From positions 148,858 to 212,857 of the forward strand of contig NZ_WTUY01000004.1 of the NCBI RefSeq assembly GCF_009882945.1: a stretch of DNA of 64,000 nt. The letters are read 5' to 3'. This document shows positions 55,491 to 63,846 of the stretch, in pieces; the first letter of the stretch is position 1; the number at the start of each line of letters is the position of its first letter. The position numbers and the translations under genes are program-made. The DNA comes from Alcanivorax sp. DP30 (lineage in GTDB: Bacteria; Pseudomonadota; Gammaproteobacteria; Pseudomonadales; Alcanivoracaceae). The notes beneath the pieces are model-generated. The model searched no databases. It had not been told where the DNA came from and saw only the letters and a list, made by a program, of their open reading frames with translations.

Positions 55491-56708
55491 ATGAGCAACC
55501 CAACACTAAAACCTGATGTACTGATTTTTGGTGGCGGTATCGCCGGGCTGTGGCTGATCAACCGCCTGAATGCGGCCGGCTACCAGTGCCTGCTGCTGGA
55601 AAGCGCCACCCTTGGCGGCGATCAGACCCTGGCCAGCCAGGGCATTATTCATGGCGGCCTCAAGTACGCCTTGAGCGGCAGCCTGTCCAGCGAGTCGGAA
55701 TCCATTGCCGCCATGCCGGACCGCTGGCGCGCCGCCATGGCAGGGGACGACCCGGTGGATCTGCGCAACCTGAAGGTCCTCAGCGACACCCAACATATGT
55801 GGTCCAGCGGCTCCGTGGCCTCGCGGATGACCAATTTTTTCGCCAGCAAGATGCTGCGCGGGCGCATCGACAAGCTGAAGCGAACCGACTTCCCTTCCGC
55901 ACTGGCGGACAAGGCATTCAAAGGCAACGTCTACAAACTGGACGATCTGGTGATCAACACCGAGTCCCTGATCGACACCCTGAGCGCCCCGGTCCGTGAC
56001 CGCCTGCTCGCCTTCGATACTGACCGCGACACCCTGGAATGGAATGACAACGGGCTGGCCAGTTGCACCCTCAACGGAATTCGCATCGAACCCAAACTGA
56101 CCCTGCTGGCCGCTGGCAATGGCAATCCTGCATTACTTGAGCAGGCCCACAAGGCGCATCTGCTGGAAGACGAAAACAGCCAGCTGCGCCCCCTGAAAAT
56201 GCTGCTGGTCAAACATGACCTTGGCCATCGTCTCTATGCTCATTGCGTCGGCACCAGCAACAAGCCGGTACTCACCGTCACCACCCATGACTGCCCCGAT
56301 GGCAAGCTGGTGTGGTACCTGGGCGGCGACCTTGCCGAACAGGGCGTGGAGCGTACCGACGAGGAGCAGTTGGCCGCCGGCCGCGAAGAACTGAACAAGC
56401 TGTTCCCGTGGCTGGATTTCAGCAAGGCACAACTGGCGACCCTCGACGTGGTAAGGGCCGAACCGAAACAGCAGAATCTGGTAAAACCGGATAACGCCTA
56501 TGCTCGCCGGGATAAAAATCTGATCATCTCCTGGCCCACCAAACTGACCCTGGCTCCGGATCTGGGCGACCGGGTGATGGCGCTGGTGGAAGAGAGCGGA
56601 TTGCAGCCAGGCGAACCGTTTACTGTACCGGCAGAACTCGAGCGGGCACCGCTGGGCACGCCGTACTGGCATCGGTGTTTTGAAGAAGGTCTGACGTCTG
56701 ACGTCTGA
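55491..56708 (+). CDS. FAD-dependent oxidoreductase, DAO family (405 aa)
   Basis: A dinucleotide-binding start (PDVLIFGGGIAGLWLINRLNAAGYQCLLLES) and LGGDQTLASQGIIHGGLKYALSG mark a DAO-type (glycine oxidase/glycerol-3-phosphate dehydrogenase-like) flavoprotein. The substrate domain is not recognisable and the substrate is unknown. It is likely cytosolic. The final residues (EEGLTSDV) and stop are made by heptad element 13. An aldo/keto reductase gene follows 78 nt later, so both may serve one redox pathway. Confidence 0.8.
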   Translation: MSNPTLKPDVLIFGGGIAGLWLINRLNAAGYQCLLLESATLGGDQTLASQGIIHGGLKYALSGSLSSESESIAAMPDRWRAAMAGDDPVDLRNLKVLSDTQHMWSSGSVASRMTNFFASKMLRGRIDKLKRTDFPSALADKAFKGNVYKLDDLVINTESLIDTLSAPVRDRLLAFDTDRDTLEWNDNGLASCTLNGIRIEPKLTLLAAGNGNPALLEQAHKAHLLEDENSQLRPLKMLLVKHDLGHRLYAHCVGTSNKPVLTVTTHDCPDGKLVWYLGGDLAEQGVERTDEEQLAAGREELNKLFPWLDFSKAQLATLDVVRAEPKQQNLVKPDNAYARRDKNLIISWPTKLTLAPDLGDRVMALVEESGLQPGEPFTVPAELERAPLGTPYWHRCFEEGLTSDV

Positions 56709-56765
56709 CGTCTGACGCCAGCATAGTCCTAATTTTCTTCTGACGTCCGACTTCCGACGTCAGAC
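56689..56765. repeat. Heptad-armed inverted repeat element 13 (word GTCTGAC, four perfect units)
   Basis: The left arm is GTCTGAC four times without error plus GCCAGCA (56689-56723). The right arm is TTCTGAC, GTCCGAC, TTCCGAC, GTCAGAC (56738-56765). The perfect left arm overlaps the end of the oxidoreductase gene; it appears the youngest of the elements. Confidence 0.95.
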
Positions 56766-56786
56766 TTGTTTATCAGGGGTTCATTC

Positions 56787-57578
56787 ATGGCTTTCATGCG
56801 CCCGCTGGGCAACACAGGTTTGACCGTCAGCGCCCTGGGGCTCGGCACGGTAAAGATCGGCCGTGACAAGGGGGTAAAGTACCCTAATGGCTTCACCATT
56901 CCCGACGATGCTGCGGTCATCGAGCTGCTGGCCCGGGCCCGGGATCTGGGTATCAATCTGGTGGACACCGCCCCCGCCTATGGCCACAGCGAAGAACGGC
57001 TGGGCAAGCTGCTCACCCAACGGCAGGACTGGGTGATTGTTACCAAGGTGGGCGAGGAATTTGATAACGACAGCGGCGAAAGCCGTTTCGATTTTTCCCC
57101 GGAGTACGTGCGCACTTCCGTGGAACGCAGTCTGAAAAGACTGAACACCGACTACCTGGATTGCGTGCTGGTGCATTCCGACGGCAATGACATGGCCATC
57201 ATTGAGCAGGGCACCCTGGACGTCCTCAATGATCTGAAAAAAGCAGGACTGATTCGCGCCACCGGCATGTCCACCAAGACCGTGGAAGGCGGCATCGCCA
57301 CCCTGCAGCAGGCAGACGTGGCCATGGTCACCTACAACCTTCAGCACCTTGGCGAAGTGCCGGTCATCGATCATGCCGCCGCTCACCAGAAAGGCATCCT
57401 GATCAAGAAAGCCTTCGCCAGTGGTCATCTGGCCGATGACATTGTCGACCCGGTGCAGGAAAGTCTGAACCAGATCCTTGGCACCTCAGGTGTAGGCAGT
57501 ATCATTGCCGGCACCATCAACCCGAAACACCTGCAGGAAAATGTGGCCAAAGCCCGCCTCGCCTGCAGCGAAGAATAA
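56787..57578 (+). CDS. Aldo/keto reductase (263 aa)
   Basis: An (alpha/beta)8-barrel NADPH-dependent oxidoreductase with the catalytic set D and Y in LVDTAPAYGHSEERLG, K in VIVTKVGEEF, and H in CVLVHSDGNDMA. The cofactor site is in SIIAGTINPKHLQENVA. The ATG at 56787 has AGGGGT upstream; the earlier ATG at 56766 has none. It probably reduces aldehydes or ketones; the substrate is unknown. A small secreted protein gene follows with 17 nt between. Confidence 0.9.
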   Translation: MAFMRPLGNTGLTVSALGLGTVKIGRDKGVKYPNGFTIPDDAAVIELLARARDLGINLVDTAPAYGHSEERLGKLLTQRQDWVIVTKVGEEFDNDSGESRFDFSPEYVRTSVERSLKRLNTDYLDCVLVHSDGNDMAIIEQGTLDVLNDLKKAGLIRATGMSTKTVEGGIATLQQADVAMVTYNLQHLGEVPVIDHAAAHQKGILIKKAFASGHLADDIVDPVQESLNQILGTSGVGSIIAGTINPKHLQENVAKARLACSEE

Positions 57579-57595
57579 TGACAGGAACTCCCGCC

Positions 57596-57925
57596 ATGCG
57601 TTTTGCCCTCATTGCCACTCTTGTTGCCTTCACGTCCCTCGCCCAGGCCAACGATGTTCAGCTGTTACGGGAAGCTCCGCAAAGCTGCGAAGAAAAAGGC
57701 GAAGTCACCATCACCACCGGCAGCAAGTTTCAGGGCATGATCTTCAGCGACGCCTGGATCAACAACAATGCCAGCAAGAAAATCAGGAAAGCCATCAAGA
57801 AAGCCGGCGGCAACGTGGGCGTCATCAGCGACCGCCGTGAGTTCCTGATGGAAAGCCAGTTCCGCGGCCTGGAGAGAATTGAGCTGGATGCCTGGGCGTG
57901 GAAGTGCGAAGAAAAGGACGATTGA
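57596..57925 (+). CDS. Small exported protein with two cysteines, unknown family (109 aa)
   Basis: A signal peptide (MRFALIATLVAFTSLAQA) is followed by a ~90-aa domain with one Cys near the start (APQSCEEKGEV) and one near the end (DAWAWKCEEKDD), suitable for a disulfide. Between them lie a basic helix (NNASKKIRKAIKKAGGNVGVIS) and short strands. The pattern Cys-x2-KG...GGNVGVI...Cys recalls the periplasmic RcsF/DUF4156 fold, but I cannot confirm this. I took the second ATG (57596), which has AGGAA upstream; the first is an overlap with the reductase stop. Confidence 0.6.
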   Translation: MRFALIATLVAFTSLAQANDVQLLREAPQSCEEKGEVTITTGSKFQGMIFSDAWINNNASKKIRKAIKKAGGNVGVISDRREFLMESQFRGLERIELDAWAWKCEEKDD

Positions 57926-58090
57926 GCTACAAGCCTCAAGCCGCAAGCTACAACGCGGCATAAATCCCCTGATTAATTCCAACATCTCAGCCGCGCCCAA
58001 ACCATTGAGCGCGGCCTCAATGCTTGAGGACACATGCCAAACCGGCCCGTGTTGCAGCTTGTAGCTTGCTGACCTATAAGCTCGAAGCTA
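57924..58090. repeat. Heptad-armed inverted repeat element 14 (word GCNNCAA) with central hairpin
   Basis: The left arm reads GAGCTAC, AAGCCTC, AAGCCGC, AAGCTAC, AACGCGG (57924-57958). The right arm reads GTTGCAG, CTTGTAG, CTTGCTG, then AGCTCGA, AGCTAC (58051-58090). A hairpin GCCGCGC/GCGCGGC is at 57990-58015. The right arm encodes the end of the patatin gene (VASSL). Confidence 0.85.
57990..58015. terminator. GC-rich hairpin inside heptad element 14
   Basis: GCCGCGC pairs with GCGCGGC over a 12-nt loop, with CTCA/TGAG-type extension. It lies between two convergent genes, but no T tract follows, so terminator strength is doubtful. Confidence 0.5.
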
Positions 58091-58925
58091 CTTTTGTGCC
58101 TACTCCCATCGCCTCCATGCCCGCCCAATGCCCCTGCTGATACCCCACTTCCAGCTTTCTCGCATTGGTGGTCAGGCGGCTGACCGGGAAATCTTCCGGT
58201 GGCGCAATCACAGTAAGTCGACAATCGCCTGGCGGATTGGCGATGAACGCCAGCGAATCATTGTAGGCATCAGTGCGATTGACCATGGCCTCGTACAACG
58301 CGGGCATATCCCTGACCCAGGGCTTGAGCAGGGGAGTCAGGGCACTGGGTTTCTTGCGGTAGCCCTGGTGTCGGGACAGCACCACAGTGATCTCCCGTGC
58401 ACCCTGCTCATAGGCCCAGCGCACCGGAATGGAGTCGGCCAGCCCACCATCGGTCATGGCATGCCCGTTCACGGTGGGAAAATCCCGGTAGGCAAAGGGG
58501 ATGGAACAGGAAGCCGTCATGACCTCGTTGAGGTTCTCAGGCCGGGTCTGAAAGTAATGCGCCGTGCCTTTTTCCACTGAGGTAGTCACCACCCACAGCG
58601 GCACCTGCCGCTGCCAATGCCGTTCCAGCGCCAACGGCACATCCTCGAGAGACTGGTGCCACAGCCAGTGCACGTCACACAGATGACCGCCGGCCATGAA
58701 GCGCTGCCAGTTGATAAAGTCAGGCCGACAGGCATGGTCAGTGATGATCGTCCTGCTACGGCCATGGTCTCCCGCCAGATAACCAATCAGATTGGTAGAA
58801 CCCGCGGACACACCAACCGCAAAATCGAAGTCCTGATAGTCGCATTCCAGAAACGCATCCAGTACCCCGGCAGCAAAAATGCCGCGCATGGCACCACCCT
58901 CTACTACCAAAGCACGCTGACTCAC
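58074..58925 (-). CDS. Patatin-like phospholipase (283 aa)
   Basis: This lipid acyl hydrolase has the oxyanion motif EGGAMRG, the nucleophile elbow GVSAGS and the dyad Asp in DGGLADSIP. It resembles YjjU-type cytosolic patatins. I set the start at GTG 58925 (VSQRALVVEGGAMRG), since GGAGGAG lies 5 nt upstream; the ATG at 58976 has no such site. The C-terminal VASSL is encoded by heptad element 14. Confidence 0.88.
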   Translation of the reverse strand: MSQRALVVEGGAMRGIFAAGVLDAFLECDYQDFDFAVGVSAGSTNLIGYLAGDHGRSRTIITDHACRPDFINWQRFMAGGHLCDVHWLWHQSLEDVPLALERHWQRQVPLWVVTTSVEKGTAHYFQTRPENLNEVMTASCSIPFAYRDFPTVNGHAMTDGGLADSIPVRWAYEQGAREITVVLSRHQGYRKKPSALTPLLKPWVRDMPALYEAMVNRTDAYNDSLAFIANPPGDCRLTVIAPPEDFPVSRLTTNARKLEVGYQQGHWAGMEAMGVGTKVASSL

Positions 58926-59212
58926 AACGCTCCTCCTGCTGTCTGACTGAACCTGATCTCCACGCAACCATGCCAAAGTGCTGCACGCAGCGGAAATAGA
59001 ATGGCGCTGTTTCAGCCATCAATTACGGCAATGCCATACGAGGCAGCAGCCGCAATGCACCACGCCGCTTCCATGGCCACAGGGCGTGCTGCACCGTTGC
59101 AGCGCAGACGCATCAGGTTGGCGCATTCAGAATCGCCGATCCGTCCCCAAGCAAACAAGGAAACACTGATTAATTATTGTAAAAACAAGGCATTAAAAAA
59201 ACTCCAGCAGAC
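58926..59212. other. Noncoding leader of the allophanate hydrolase gene
   Basis: This stretch of ~290 bp has no credible gene. It contains GCTGCA-CCGT-TGCAGC (about 59089-59104) and other TGCACC/GGTGC-like pieces, which could be NtrC-type enhancer sites at a suitable distance from the sigma-54 promoter, and an AT-rich zone (59165-59205) suited to DNA bending. Confidence 0.4.
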
Positions 59213-59228
59213 TGGCACCCCGCTTGCA
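59213..59228 (+). promoter_or_regulatory. Sigma-54 (RpoN) promoter of the allophanate hydrolase gene
   Basis: TGGCACCCCGCTTGCA has the invariant GG and GC exactly 10 nt apart and matches the -24/-12 consensus TGGCACNNNNNTTGCA. Transcription would start near 59239, about 33 nt before the ATG. This predicts NtrC-dependent expression under nitrogen limitation. Confidence 0.85.
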
Positions 59229-59245
59229 CAAGTAGGCATACAAAC

Positions 59246-59255
59246 TTGTATACAA
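59246..59255. promoter_or_regulatory. Perfect palindrome TTGTATACAA, likely operator for the GntR-type regulator
   Basis: This is a 10-bp perfect palindrome directly after the predicted sigma-54 start site and 16 nt before the ATG, with a half-like GCATACAAA just upstream. FCD-type GntR regulators commonly bind (T)TGTATACAA-like sites, and such a regulator is encoded at 61180. A repressor bound here would block transcription. Confidence 0.7.
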
Positions 59256-59271
59256 CCAGGTGTGCGAAACA

Positions 59272-61065
59272 ATGATCGGCTGGACTCTGGAAAAATGGCA
59301 GGCTGCCTACCGCAGCGGGGAGCTCACCCCGGCGCAGGCGATGAAACAACTGGCAACCGCATTGCACGACAGCGAACGTGCCTTGTGGATCCACCTGCTG
59401 GATGAGTCCTCGCTGGTTGCCCAGGCAGAAGCACTTACCGATCCGACTCTGCCCTTGTACGGCATTCCCTTCGCTGTGAAGGACAACATCGACGTGGCCG
59501 GCATGCCCACCACCGCCGCCTGCCCCGCCTTTGCCTATACCCCGGAAGAAGATGCCAGCGCCGTTCGCCTGCTACGCGAAGCCGGCGCCATCGTGGTGGG
59601 CAAGACCAACCTGGATCAGTTTGCCACCGGCCTGGTGGGCACCCGTTCACCCTATGGCGAAGCACCCAACCCATTCAACCCGGATTACCTCAGTGGCGGT
59701 TCCAGTTCCGGTTCCGCAGTAGCCGTAAGCAGCGGCCTGGTGCCATTTGCACTGGGCACCGATACCGCCGGCTCCGGTCGGGTACCGGCTGCCTTTACCA
59801 ATACTGTCGGCCTGAAACCCACCCGCGGCGCGGTGAGCACCAAAGGCGTCGTGCCGGCCTGCCGCACTCTGGATTGTGTCAGTGTATTTGCCCTCGACGT
59901 CACCGATGCGCAAACCATTTACCACCTGATCGGCCAGTTCGACAACGCAGATGCCTACAGCCGAGCCGCACCAAGCCTGCAAAACCAGGGCCTTCCCTCA
60001 CGCCCCAGGCTCGGCATTCCCAAGGATCTGCCCTGGTTCGGCGACGATCAGGCAAAAGCTCTGTGGGAACGCAACCTGGCGGCCATGAGTGATATCGCCG
60101 AGCTGGTGCCGGTGGACACCACGGTGCTGCAGGATGCGGCCGCCCTCCTCTACCAGGGCCCCTGGGTGGCGGAGCGATTCACCGTGGCTGAATCGCTGCT
60201 GACAGAACAACCGGATGCCGTGCTGCCGGTAATCCGCAACATTCTTGAACCTGCCGCGGGCATTACTGCCACGGACAGCTTTCGTGCCCAATACCAACTG
60301 GCCGAACTCAAACGGCAATCGGAACAACTGATGTGTCAGGTAGACGCCCTGCTGTTGCCTACCACTCCAGGCATCTATACCCGTGCAGCGGTCAATGCCG
60401 ATCCGATCACTCTCAACAGCCAGCTGGGCACCTGGACCAACTTCGTCAACTTGCTGGACATGTGTGCCCTGGCACTGCCTGGTGGTTTACGGGAAGACGG
60501 GCTGCCCGGCGGCATCACGTTGATCGGTGACGCCTGGCAGGATCATGCACTGGCAGAGTTCGGCCGCCGCTGGCAGCGCCACCACCCCTGGCAGGCCGGC
60601 GCCACCGGGCAAATGCTGGCGCAGCCCGACAGTGTCGCGGCCAACGACGACCAGGCAGACACCATCAGCGTGGCAGTGGTGGGTGCCCACCTCACAGGTA
60701 TGCCCCTCAACAGTCAGCTCACTGAACGTCAGGCTGTGCTGCTGGAAGCCACCCACACTGCATCCTGCTACCGGCTTTATGCCCTGGCCAACACGGTTCC
60801 CCCCAAACCCGGCCTGATCCGCAATGACAAGGACGGCGGCGACAGCATTCCCATTGAACTGTGGCAAATGCCCGTGGAGCACTTCGGCAGCTTTGTCGGA
60901 CTGATCCCGGCGCCACTGGGTATTGGCAGCCTGGAAACCGTGGATGGCCGCTGGGTGAAAGGGTTTATCTGTGAGCCCTGGGCCATTGATGACGCCACTG
61001 ACATCACCGCACTTGGCGGCTGGAGAAATTACATCGCCCAGCTGAAAAAGAAGGAGACACTGTAA
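59272..61065 (+). CDS. atzF: Allophanate hydrolase
   Basis: This enzyme hydrolyses allophanate to two ammonia and CO2, the second half of urea-carboxylase-dependent urea use. The 597-aa protein has the amidase-signature domain (catalytic K in IPFAVKDNID; Ser-cisSer in YLSGGSSSGSAVAVS; TDTAGSGRVPAAF) and the extra C-terminal domain typical of AtzF/DUR1 (VAVVGAHLTGMPLNSQLTERQAVLLEATHTASCYRLYAL; DGRWVKGFICE). I chose the ATG at 59272; GTG at 59260 has no Shine-Dalgarno. It is controlled by a sigma-54 promoter and a GntR-type operator. Its usual partner, urea carboxylase, is not here, and a stub of such a gene follows it. Confidence 0.95.
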   Translation: MIGWTLEKWQAAYRSGELTPAQAMKQLATALHDSERALWIHLLDESSLVAQAEALTDPTLPLYGIPFAVKDNIDVAGMPTTAACPAFAYTPEEDASAVRLLREAGAIVVGKTNLDQFATGLVGTRSPYGEAPNPFNPDYLSGGSSSGSAVAVSSGLVPFALGTDTAGSGRVPAAFTNTVGLKPTRGAVSTKGVVPACRTLDCVSVFALDVTDAQTIYHLIGQFDNADAYSRAAPSLQNQGLPSRPRLGIPKDLPWFGDDQAKALWERNLAAMSDIAELVPVDTTVLQDAAALLYQGPWVAERFTVAESLLTEQPDAVLPVIRNILEPAAGITATDSFRAQYQLAELKRQSEQLMCQVDALLLPTTPGIYTRAAVNADPITLNSQLGTWTNFVNLLDMCALALPGGLREDGLPGGITLIGDAWQDHALAEFGRRWQRHHPWQAGATGQMLAQPDSVAANDDQADTISVAVVGAHLTGMPLNSQLTERQAVLLEATHTASCYRLYALANTVPPKPGLIRNDKDGGDSIPIELWQMPVEHFGSFVGLIPAPLGIGSLETVDGRWVKGFICEPWAIDDATDITALGGWRNYIAQLKKKETL

Positions 61066-61121
61066 TGTTGAAGAAAGTGCTGATCGAGTCCGCCATATCG
61101 GGGACCGGGGTGACAACCTGA
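61065..61121 (+). pseudogene. Remnant of a biotin-carboxylase-type gene start (probably urea carboxylase)
   Basis: An ATG overlaps the atzF stop (TAATG), preceded by AAGGAG, and opens an 18-codon frame MLKKVLIESAISGTGVTT. MLKKVLI is the usual start of biotin-carboxylase-domain enzymes (M-x-KVLIANRG), and urea carboxylase is the normal neighbour of allophanate hydrolase. After residue 7 the similarity stops, which suggests a deletion. This is inference from seven residues and the context. Confidence 0.5.
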
Positions 61122-61179
61122 TCAGCGCCAACGTCTCGACGCGACAGGTGGAAGAAGACGTCACGACCAAGGATCCGCA

Positions 61180-61905
61180 ATGAGCCGTGCAGCGAAGAAA
61201 ACTGAAAATCTGGCAGACCGAATTTACCTGCAACTCAAGAAGGACATTTTTGATTTCCGCCTGATGCCCGGTGACCGTTTTAGTGAAAACGAAATCGCCG
61301 AGCGCATGGGCGCCTCACGTACCCCCGTGCGTGAGGCGCTGTTCCGCCTGCAACGTGAATGCTATGTGGATGTGTTGCATCGCAGCGGCTGGCAGGTCAA
61401 GCCTTTCGATTTCAAGTATTTCGAAGAACTCTACGACGTGCGCACCATCCTTGAGTGCGCGGCCGTGCGCAAACTCTGCGAGGAGCACAGTGACCTCAGC
61501 AATCTGGAGGAGCTGGTGGCCCTGTGGTGCGTACCAGCAGAACAACACCTCGACGATGGGCGAGTGGTGAGCGGCATGGATGAGCACTTCCATGAACAAC
61601 TGGTCGCAGCCGCCGGCAACGATGAAATGGCACGCATTCATCATGACCTGACCGAACGATTACGCATCATCCGGCGTCTGGACTTTACCAAGCCGACCAG
61701 AGTGGCGGCCACCTATCACGAGCATCGGGCCGTGCTGGAAGCCATCCTGCATCGCCGTGCGGAGCAGGCCCAGAGGCTGCTGCGGACCCACATCGAGGAA
61801 TCCCGAAATGCAGTACGCAAGATAACCGTTCACATGCTGCACGAGGCCAATACACGTGGTGAGCGCCAAGCCGGCGAGAACAAAGAAATGACTTCAGCGG
61901 GATAG
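61180..61905 (+). CDS. GntR-family (FCD/FadR-type) transcriptional regulator (241 aa)
   Basis: The N-terminal winged helix (LADRIYLQLKKDIFDFRLMPGDRFSENEIAERMGASRTPVREALFRLQRECYV) is followed by an FCD ligand-binding domain (residues ~85-220) with the metal-binding set D in DEHFHEQLVAAAGN and His in TYHEHRAVLEAILHRR and RTHIEESRNAV. Such regulators sense small carboxylates. Position and the TTGTATACAA operator before atzF suggest that it controls the urea/allophanate genes. Confidence 0.92.
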   Translation: MSRAAKKTENLADRIYLQLKKDIFDFRLMPGDRFSENEIAERMGASRTPVREALFRLQRECYVDVLHRSGWQVKPFDFKYFEELYDVRTILECAAVRKLCEEHSDLSNLEELVALWCVPAEQHLDDGRVVSGMDEHFHEQLVAAAGNDEMARIHHDLTERLRIIRRLDFTKPTRVAATYHEHRAVLEAILHRRAEQAQRLLRTHIEESRNAVRKITVHMLHEANTRGERQAGENKEMTSAG

Positions 61906-62205
61906 GATCAGTACTCAAACGCGCACAAACCATCTGCGCCAAACAGCAGCATCCAAACAGGGAGACACCGTCTTGAACCGCAAGGGGAAACGGCCATGCG
62001 AAAATGCGCTGGACTGTCTGCTTGACGAGCTTGCGCGAAGCGCTTCGTTGATCCATGGCGAGGAAGAAGTGGAGGCGATGGTGGGCATCAGCACCTTTCG
62101 GGCATTCTTGATTTTGCCGTTTTGTTTGAGGCTGACAATGTGACTATCATCACCCTCGTCATTTCCACCTAGTAGCGAGCCAATACCTTCGAGGATTTTG
62201 ATTTC
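61906..62205. other. Intergenic region, one doubtful short frame
   Basis: A 56-codon frame from a TTG at 61973 (after GGGAG) to 62143 encodes a Cys-containing peptide (MNRKGKRPCENALDCLLDELARS at its start) that I do not recognise. It may be a decayed end of another gene of the lost urea cluster. No repeats or terminators are evident. Confidence 0.35.
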
Positions 62206-63123
62206 ATGATCCAGCGACTCACCCAACTCTTCCCGCTCTGGGCGCTGCTATTCTCCCTTCTGGCGTACTGGCAACCGCAATGGCTTGTCGGCGGCAAACC
62301 CGCCATCGTGCCGCTGCTCATGCTGATCATGTTCGGCATGGGGCTGTCACTGAGCTGGGCGGATTTCCGTCGGGTCTTCAAACGGCCCGGGGTGATTGGG
62401 CTGGGGGTGCTACTGCAATACAGTCTGATGCCGCTGATCGCCTGGGGCATCGCCACCGCACTGCAACTGCCGCAGGAACTTCTCATTGGTCTGGTGTTGG
62501 TCGGCGCCTGCCCCGGCGGCACTGCTTCCAATGTGATTGCCTATCTGGCCAAAGCCAACGTCGCCCTATCCGTCGCCATTACCTTTGCCTCTACTCTGGT
62601 CGCCGTGGCAGCAACGCCGTTGCTGACCTGGCTTTATCTGGGCGAACGCATTCCCGTCCCGGTGGATGGCATGCTGCTGTCACTGGTGCAGATCGTGGTG
62701 ATTCCAGTGGTCGTGGGCAGCGCCCTCAACACGTTCCTGCAGCAACAACTGACGCCTCTACGGGAGGTTTTCCCACTGGTGTCCGTGGCCGCCATTGTGG
62801 TCGTCATCGGGATCATTGTGGCGCTGAATCAGGGGCGCATCGGAGAGGCTGGTATGGCTGTGTTTGTGGCGGTGGCGCTGCATAACGGGCTGGGATTGTT
62901 GAGCGGGTACGGCATCGCCCGGCTATTACGATTGGACCGCCAGACCGCCCGCACCCTCGCCATTGAGGTGGGCATGCAGAACTCCGGACTGGGCGTCGCC
63001 CTGGCCATCAAGCACTTCACGCCTCTGGCCGCTCTGCCGGGAGCCCTGTTCAGCGTCTGGCACAATCTGTCCGGGTCGCTGTTGGCCACGTTCTGGCAGC
63101 GCACCGCCAAGACCGACCCGTAG
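62206..63123 (+). CDS. Bile acid:sodium symporter (BASS) family transporter (305 aa)
   Basis: This inner-membrane protein has nine or ten helices. The BASS core motif VGACPGGTASNVIAYLAKANVALSVAIT lies at residues ~103-130 and the second crossover GMQNSGLGVALAIKHF at ~258-275. Bacterial BASS proteins take up organic anions (pantothenate, pyruvate and others) with Na+; the substrate is unknown here. It is convergent with pdxH, which begins 14 nt beyond its stop. Confidence 0.93.
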   Translation: MIQRLTQLFPLWALLFSLLAYWQPQWLVGGKPAIVPLLMLIMFGMGLSLSWADFRRVFKRPGVIGLGVLLQYSLMPLIAWGIATALQLPQELLIGLVLVGACPGGTASNVIAYLAKANVALSVAITFASTLVAVAATPLLTWLYLGERIPVPVDGMLLSLVQIVVIPVVVGSALNTFLQQQLTPLREVFPLVSVAAIVVVIGIIVALNQGRIGEAGMAVFVAVALHNGLGLLSGYGIARLLRLDRQTARTLAIEVGMQNSGLGVALAIKHFTPLAALPGALFSVWHNLSGSLLATFWQRTAKTDP

Positions 63124-63137
63124 CCGCAGCGAGCCCC

Positions 63138-63767
63138 TTATGGGGCCAGCCGCTCAATCGTCCAGTCACCATTCGCCTGTTTGCGATAACGATAACGGTC
63201 GTGCAAACGACTGGGGCGGCCATGCCAGAACTGGATTTCTGTGGGAATGATCCGATAGCCCCCCCATTGTTCGGGCCGTGGCACCGGCGCAAGGGGGAAT
63301 TCCTTTTCCAGACGCTCCACTTCCTCTTCCAGCCATTCCCGGCTTACCGGCTGGCTCTGCGGAGAAATGGCCGCGCTGATCTGGCTGGCATGGGGCCGGG
63401 AAGCAAAGTAGCTATCTGATTCTTCCGGGTCCACTTTGTGTGCTTCACCGATGACAATCATCTGCCGATCAAAAGGCTGCCAGAACATGGTGAACGACAC
63501 CTTCGGATTGACGGCTATCTCGCTACCCTTGCGACTGTCGTAATGGGTAAAGAAGGTAAACCCGTTGCCTTCAACCCCTTTCAGCAGCACCACTCGGGAG
63601 GACGGCTGGCCGTCTTCGCTGACCGTGGCCAGCGTCATGGCATTGGGCAAAGGCAACCCCGCCTCGATGGCTTCGTCCACCCAACGGCGGGCCTGCTCAA
63701 GGGGATCATCGTGGAGCGAGGCTTCTGTCAGCCCTTCTGCGTGGTATTCTTCGCGTACATCTTTCAT
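63138..63767 (-). CDS. pdxH: Pyridoxamine/pyridoxine 5'-phosphate oxidase
   Basis: This FMN enzyme makes pyridoxal 5'-phosphate. The 209-aa protein starts MKDVREEYHAEGLTEASLHDDPLEQARRWVDEAI and has PNAMTLATVSEDGQPSSRVVLLKG, FFTHYDSRKGSEI, ASRPHASQISAAISPQSQ and the C-terminal WGGYRIIPTEIQFWHGRPSRLHDRYRY. All conserved FMN and PLP contacts appear present. The ATG at 63767 is the family start. Confidence 0.97.
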   Translation of the reverse strand: MKDVREEYHAEGLTEASLHDDPLEQARRWVDEAIEAGLPLPNAMTLATVSEDGQPSSRVVLLKGVEGNGFTFFTHYDSRKGSEIAVNPKVSFTMFWQPFDRQMIVIGEAHKVDPEESDSYFASRPHASQISAAISPQSQPVSREWLEEEVERLEKEFPLAPVPRPEQWGGYRIIPTEIQFWHGRPSRLHDRYRYRKQANGDWTIERLAP

Positions 63768-63846
63768 GGTTTTTCCGACGACCTGTAATACGTGACAACA
63801 GTATAGCGCCGCGACCGTGAAGGACACGAACCGGGATCAAGACTGC

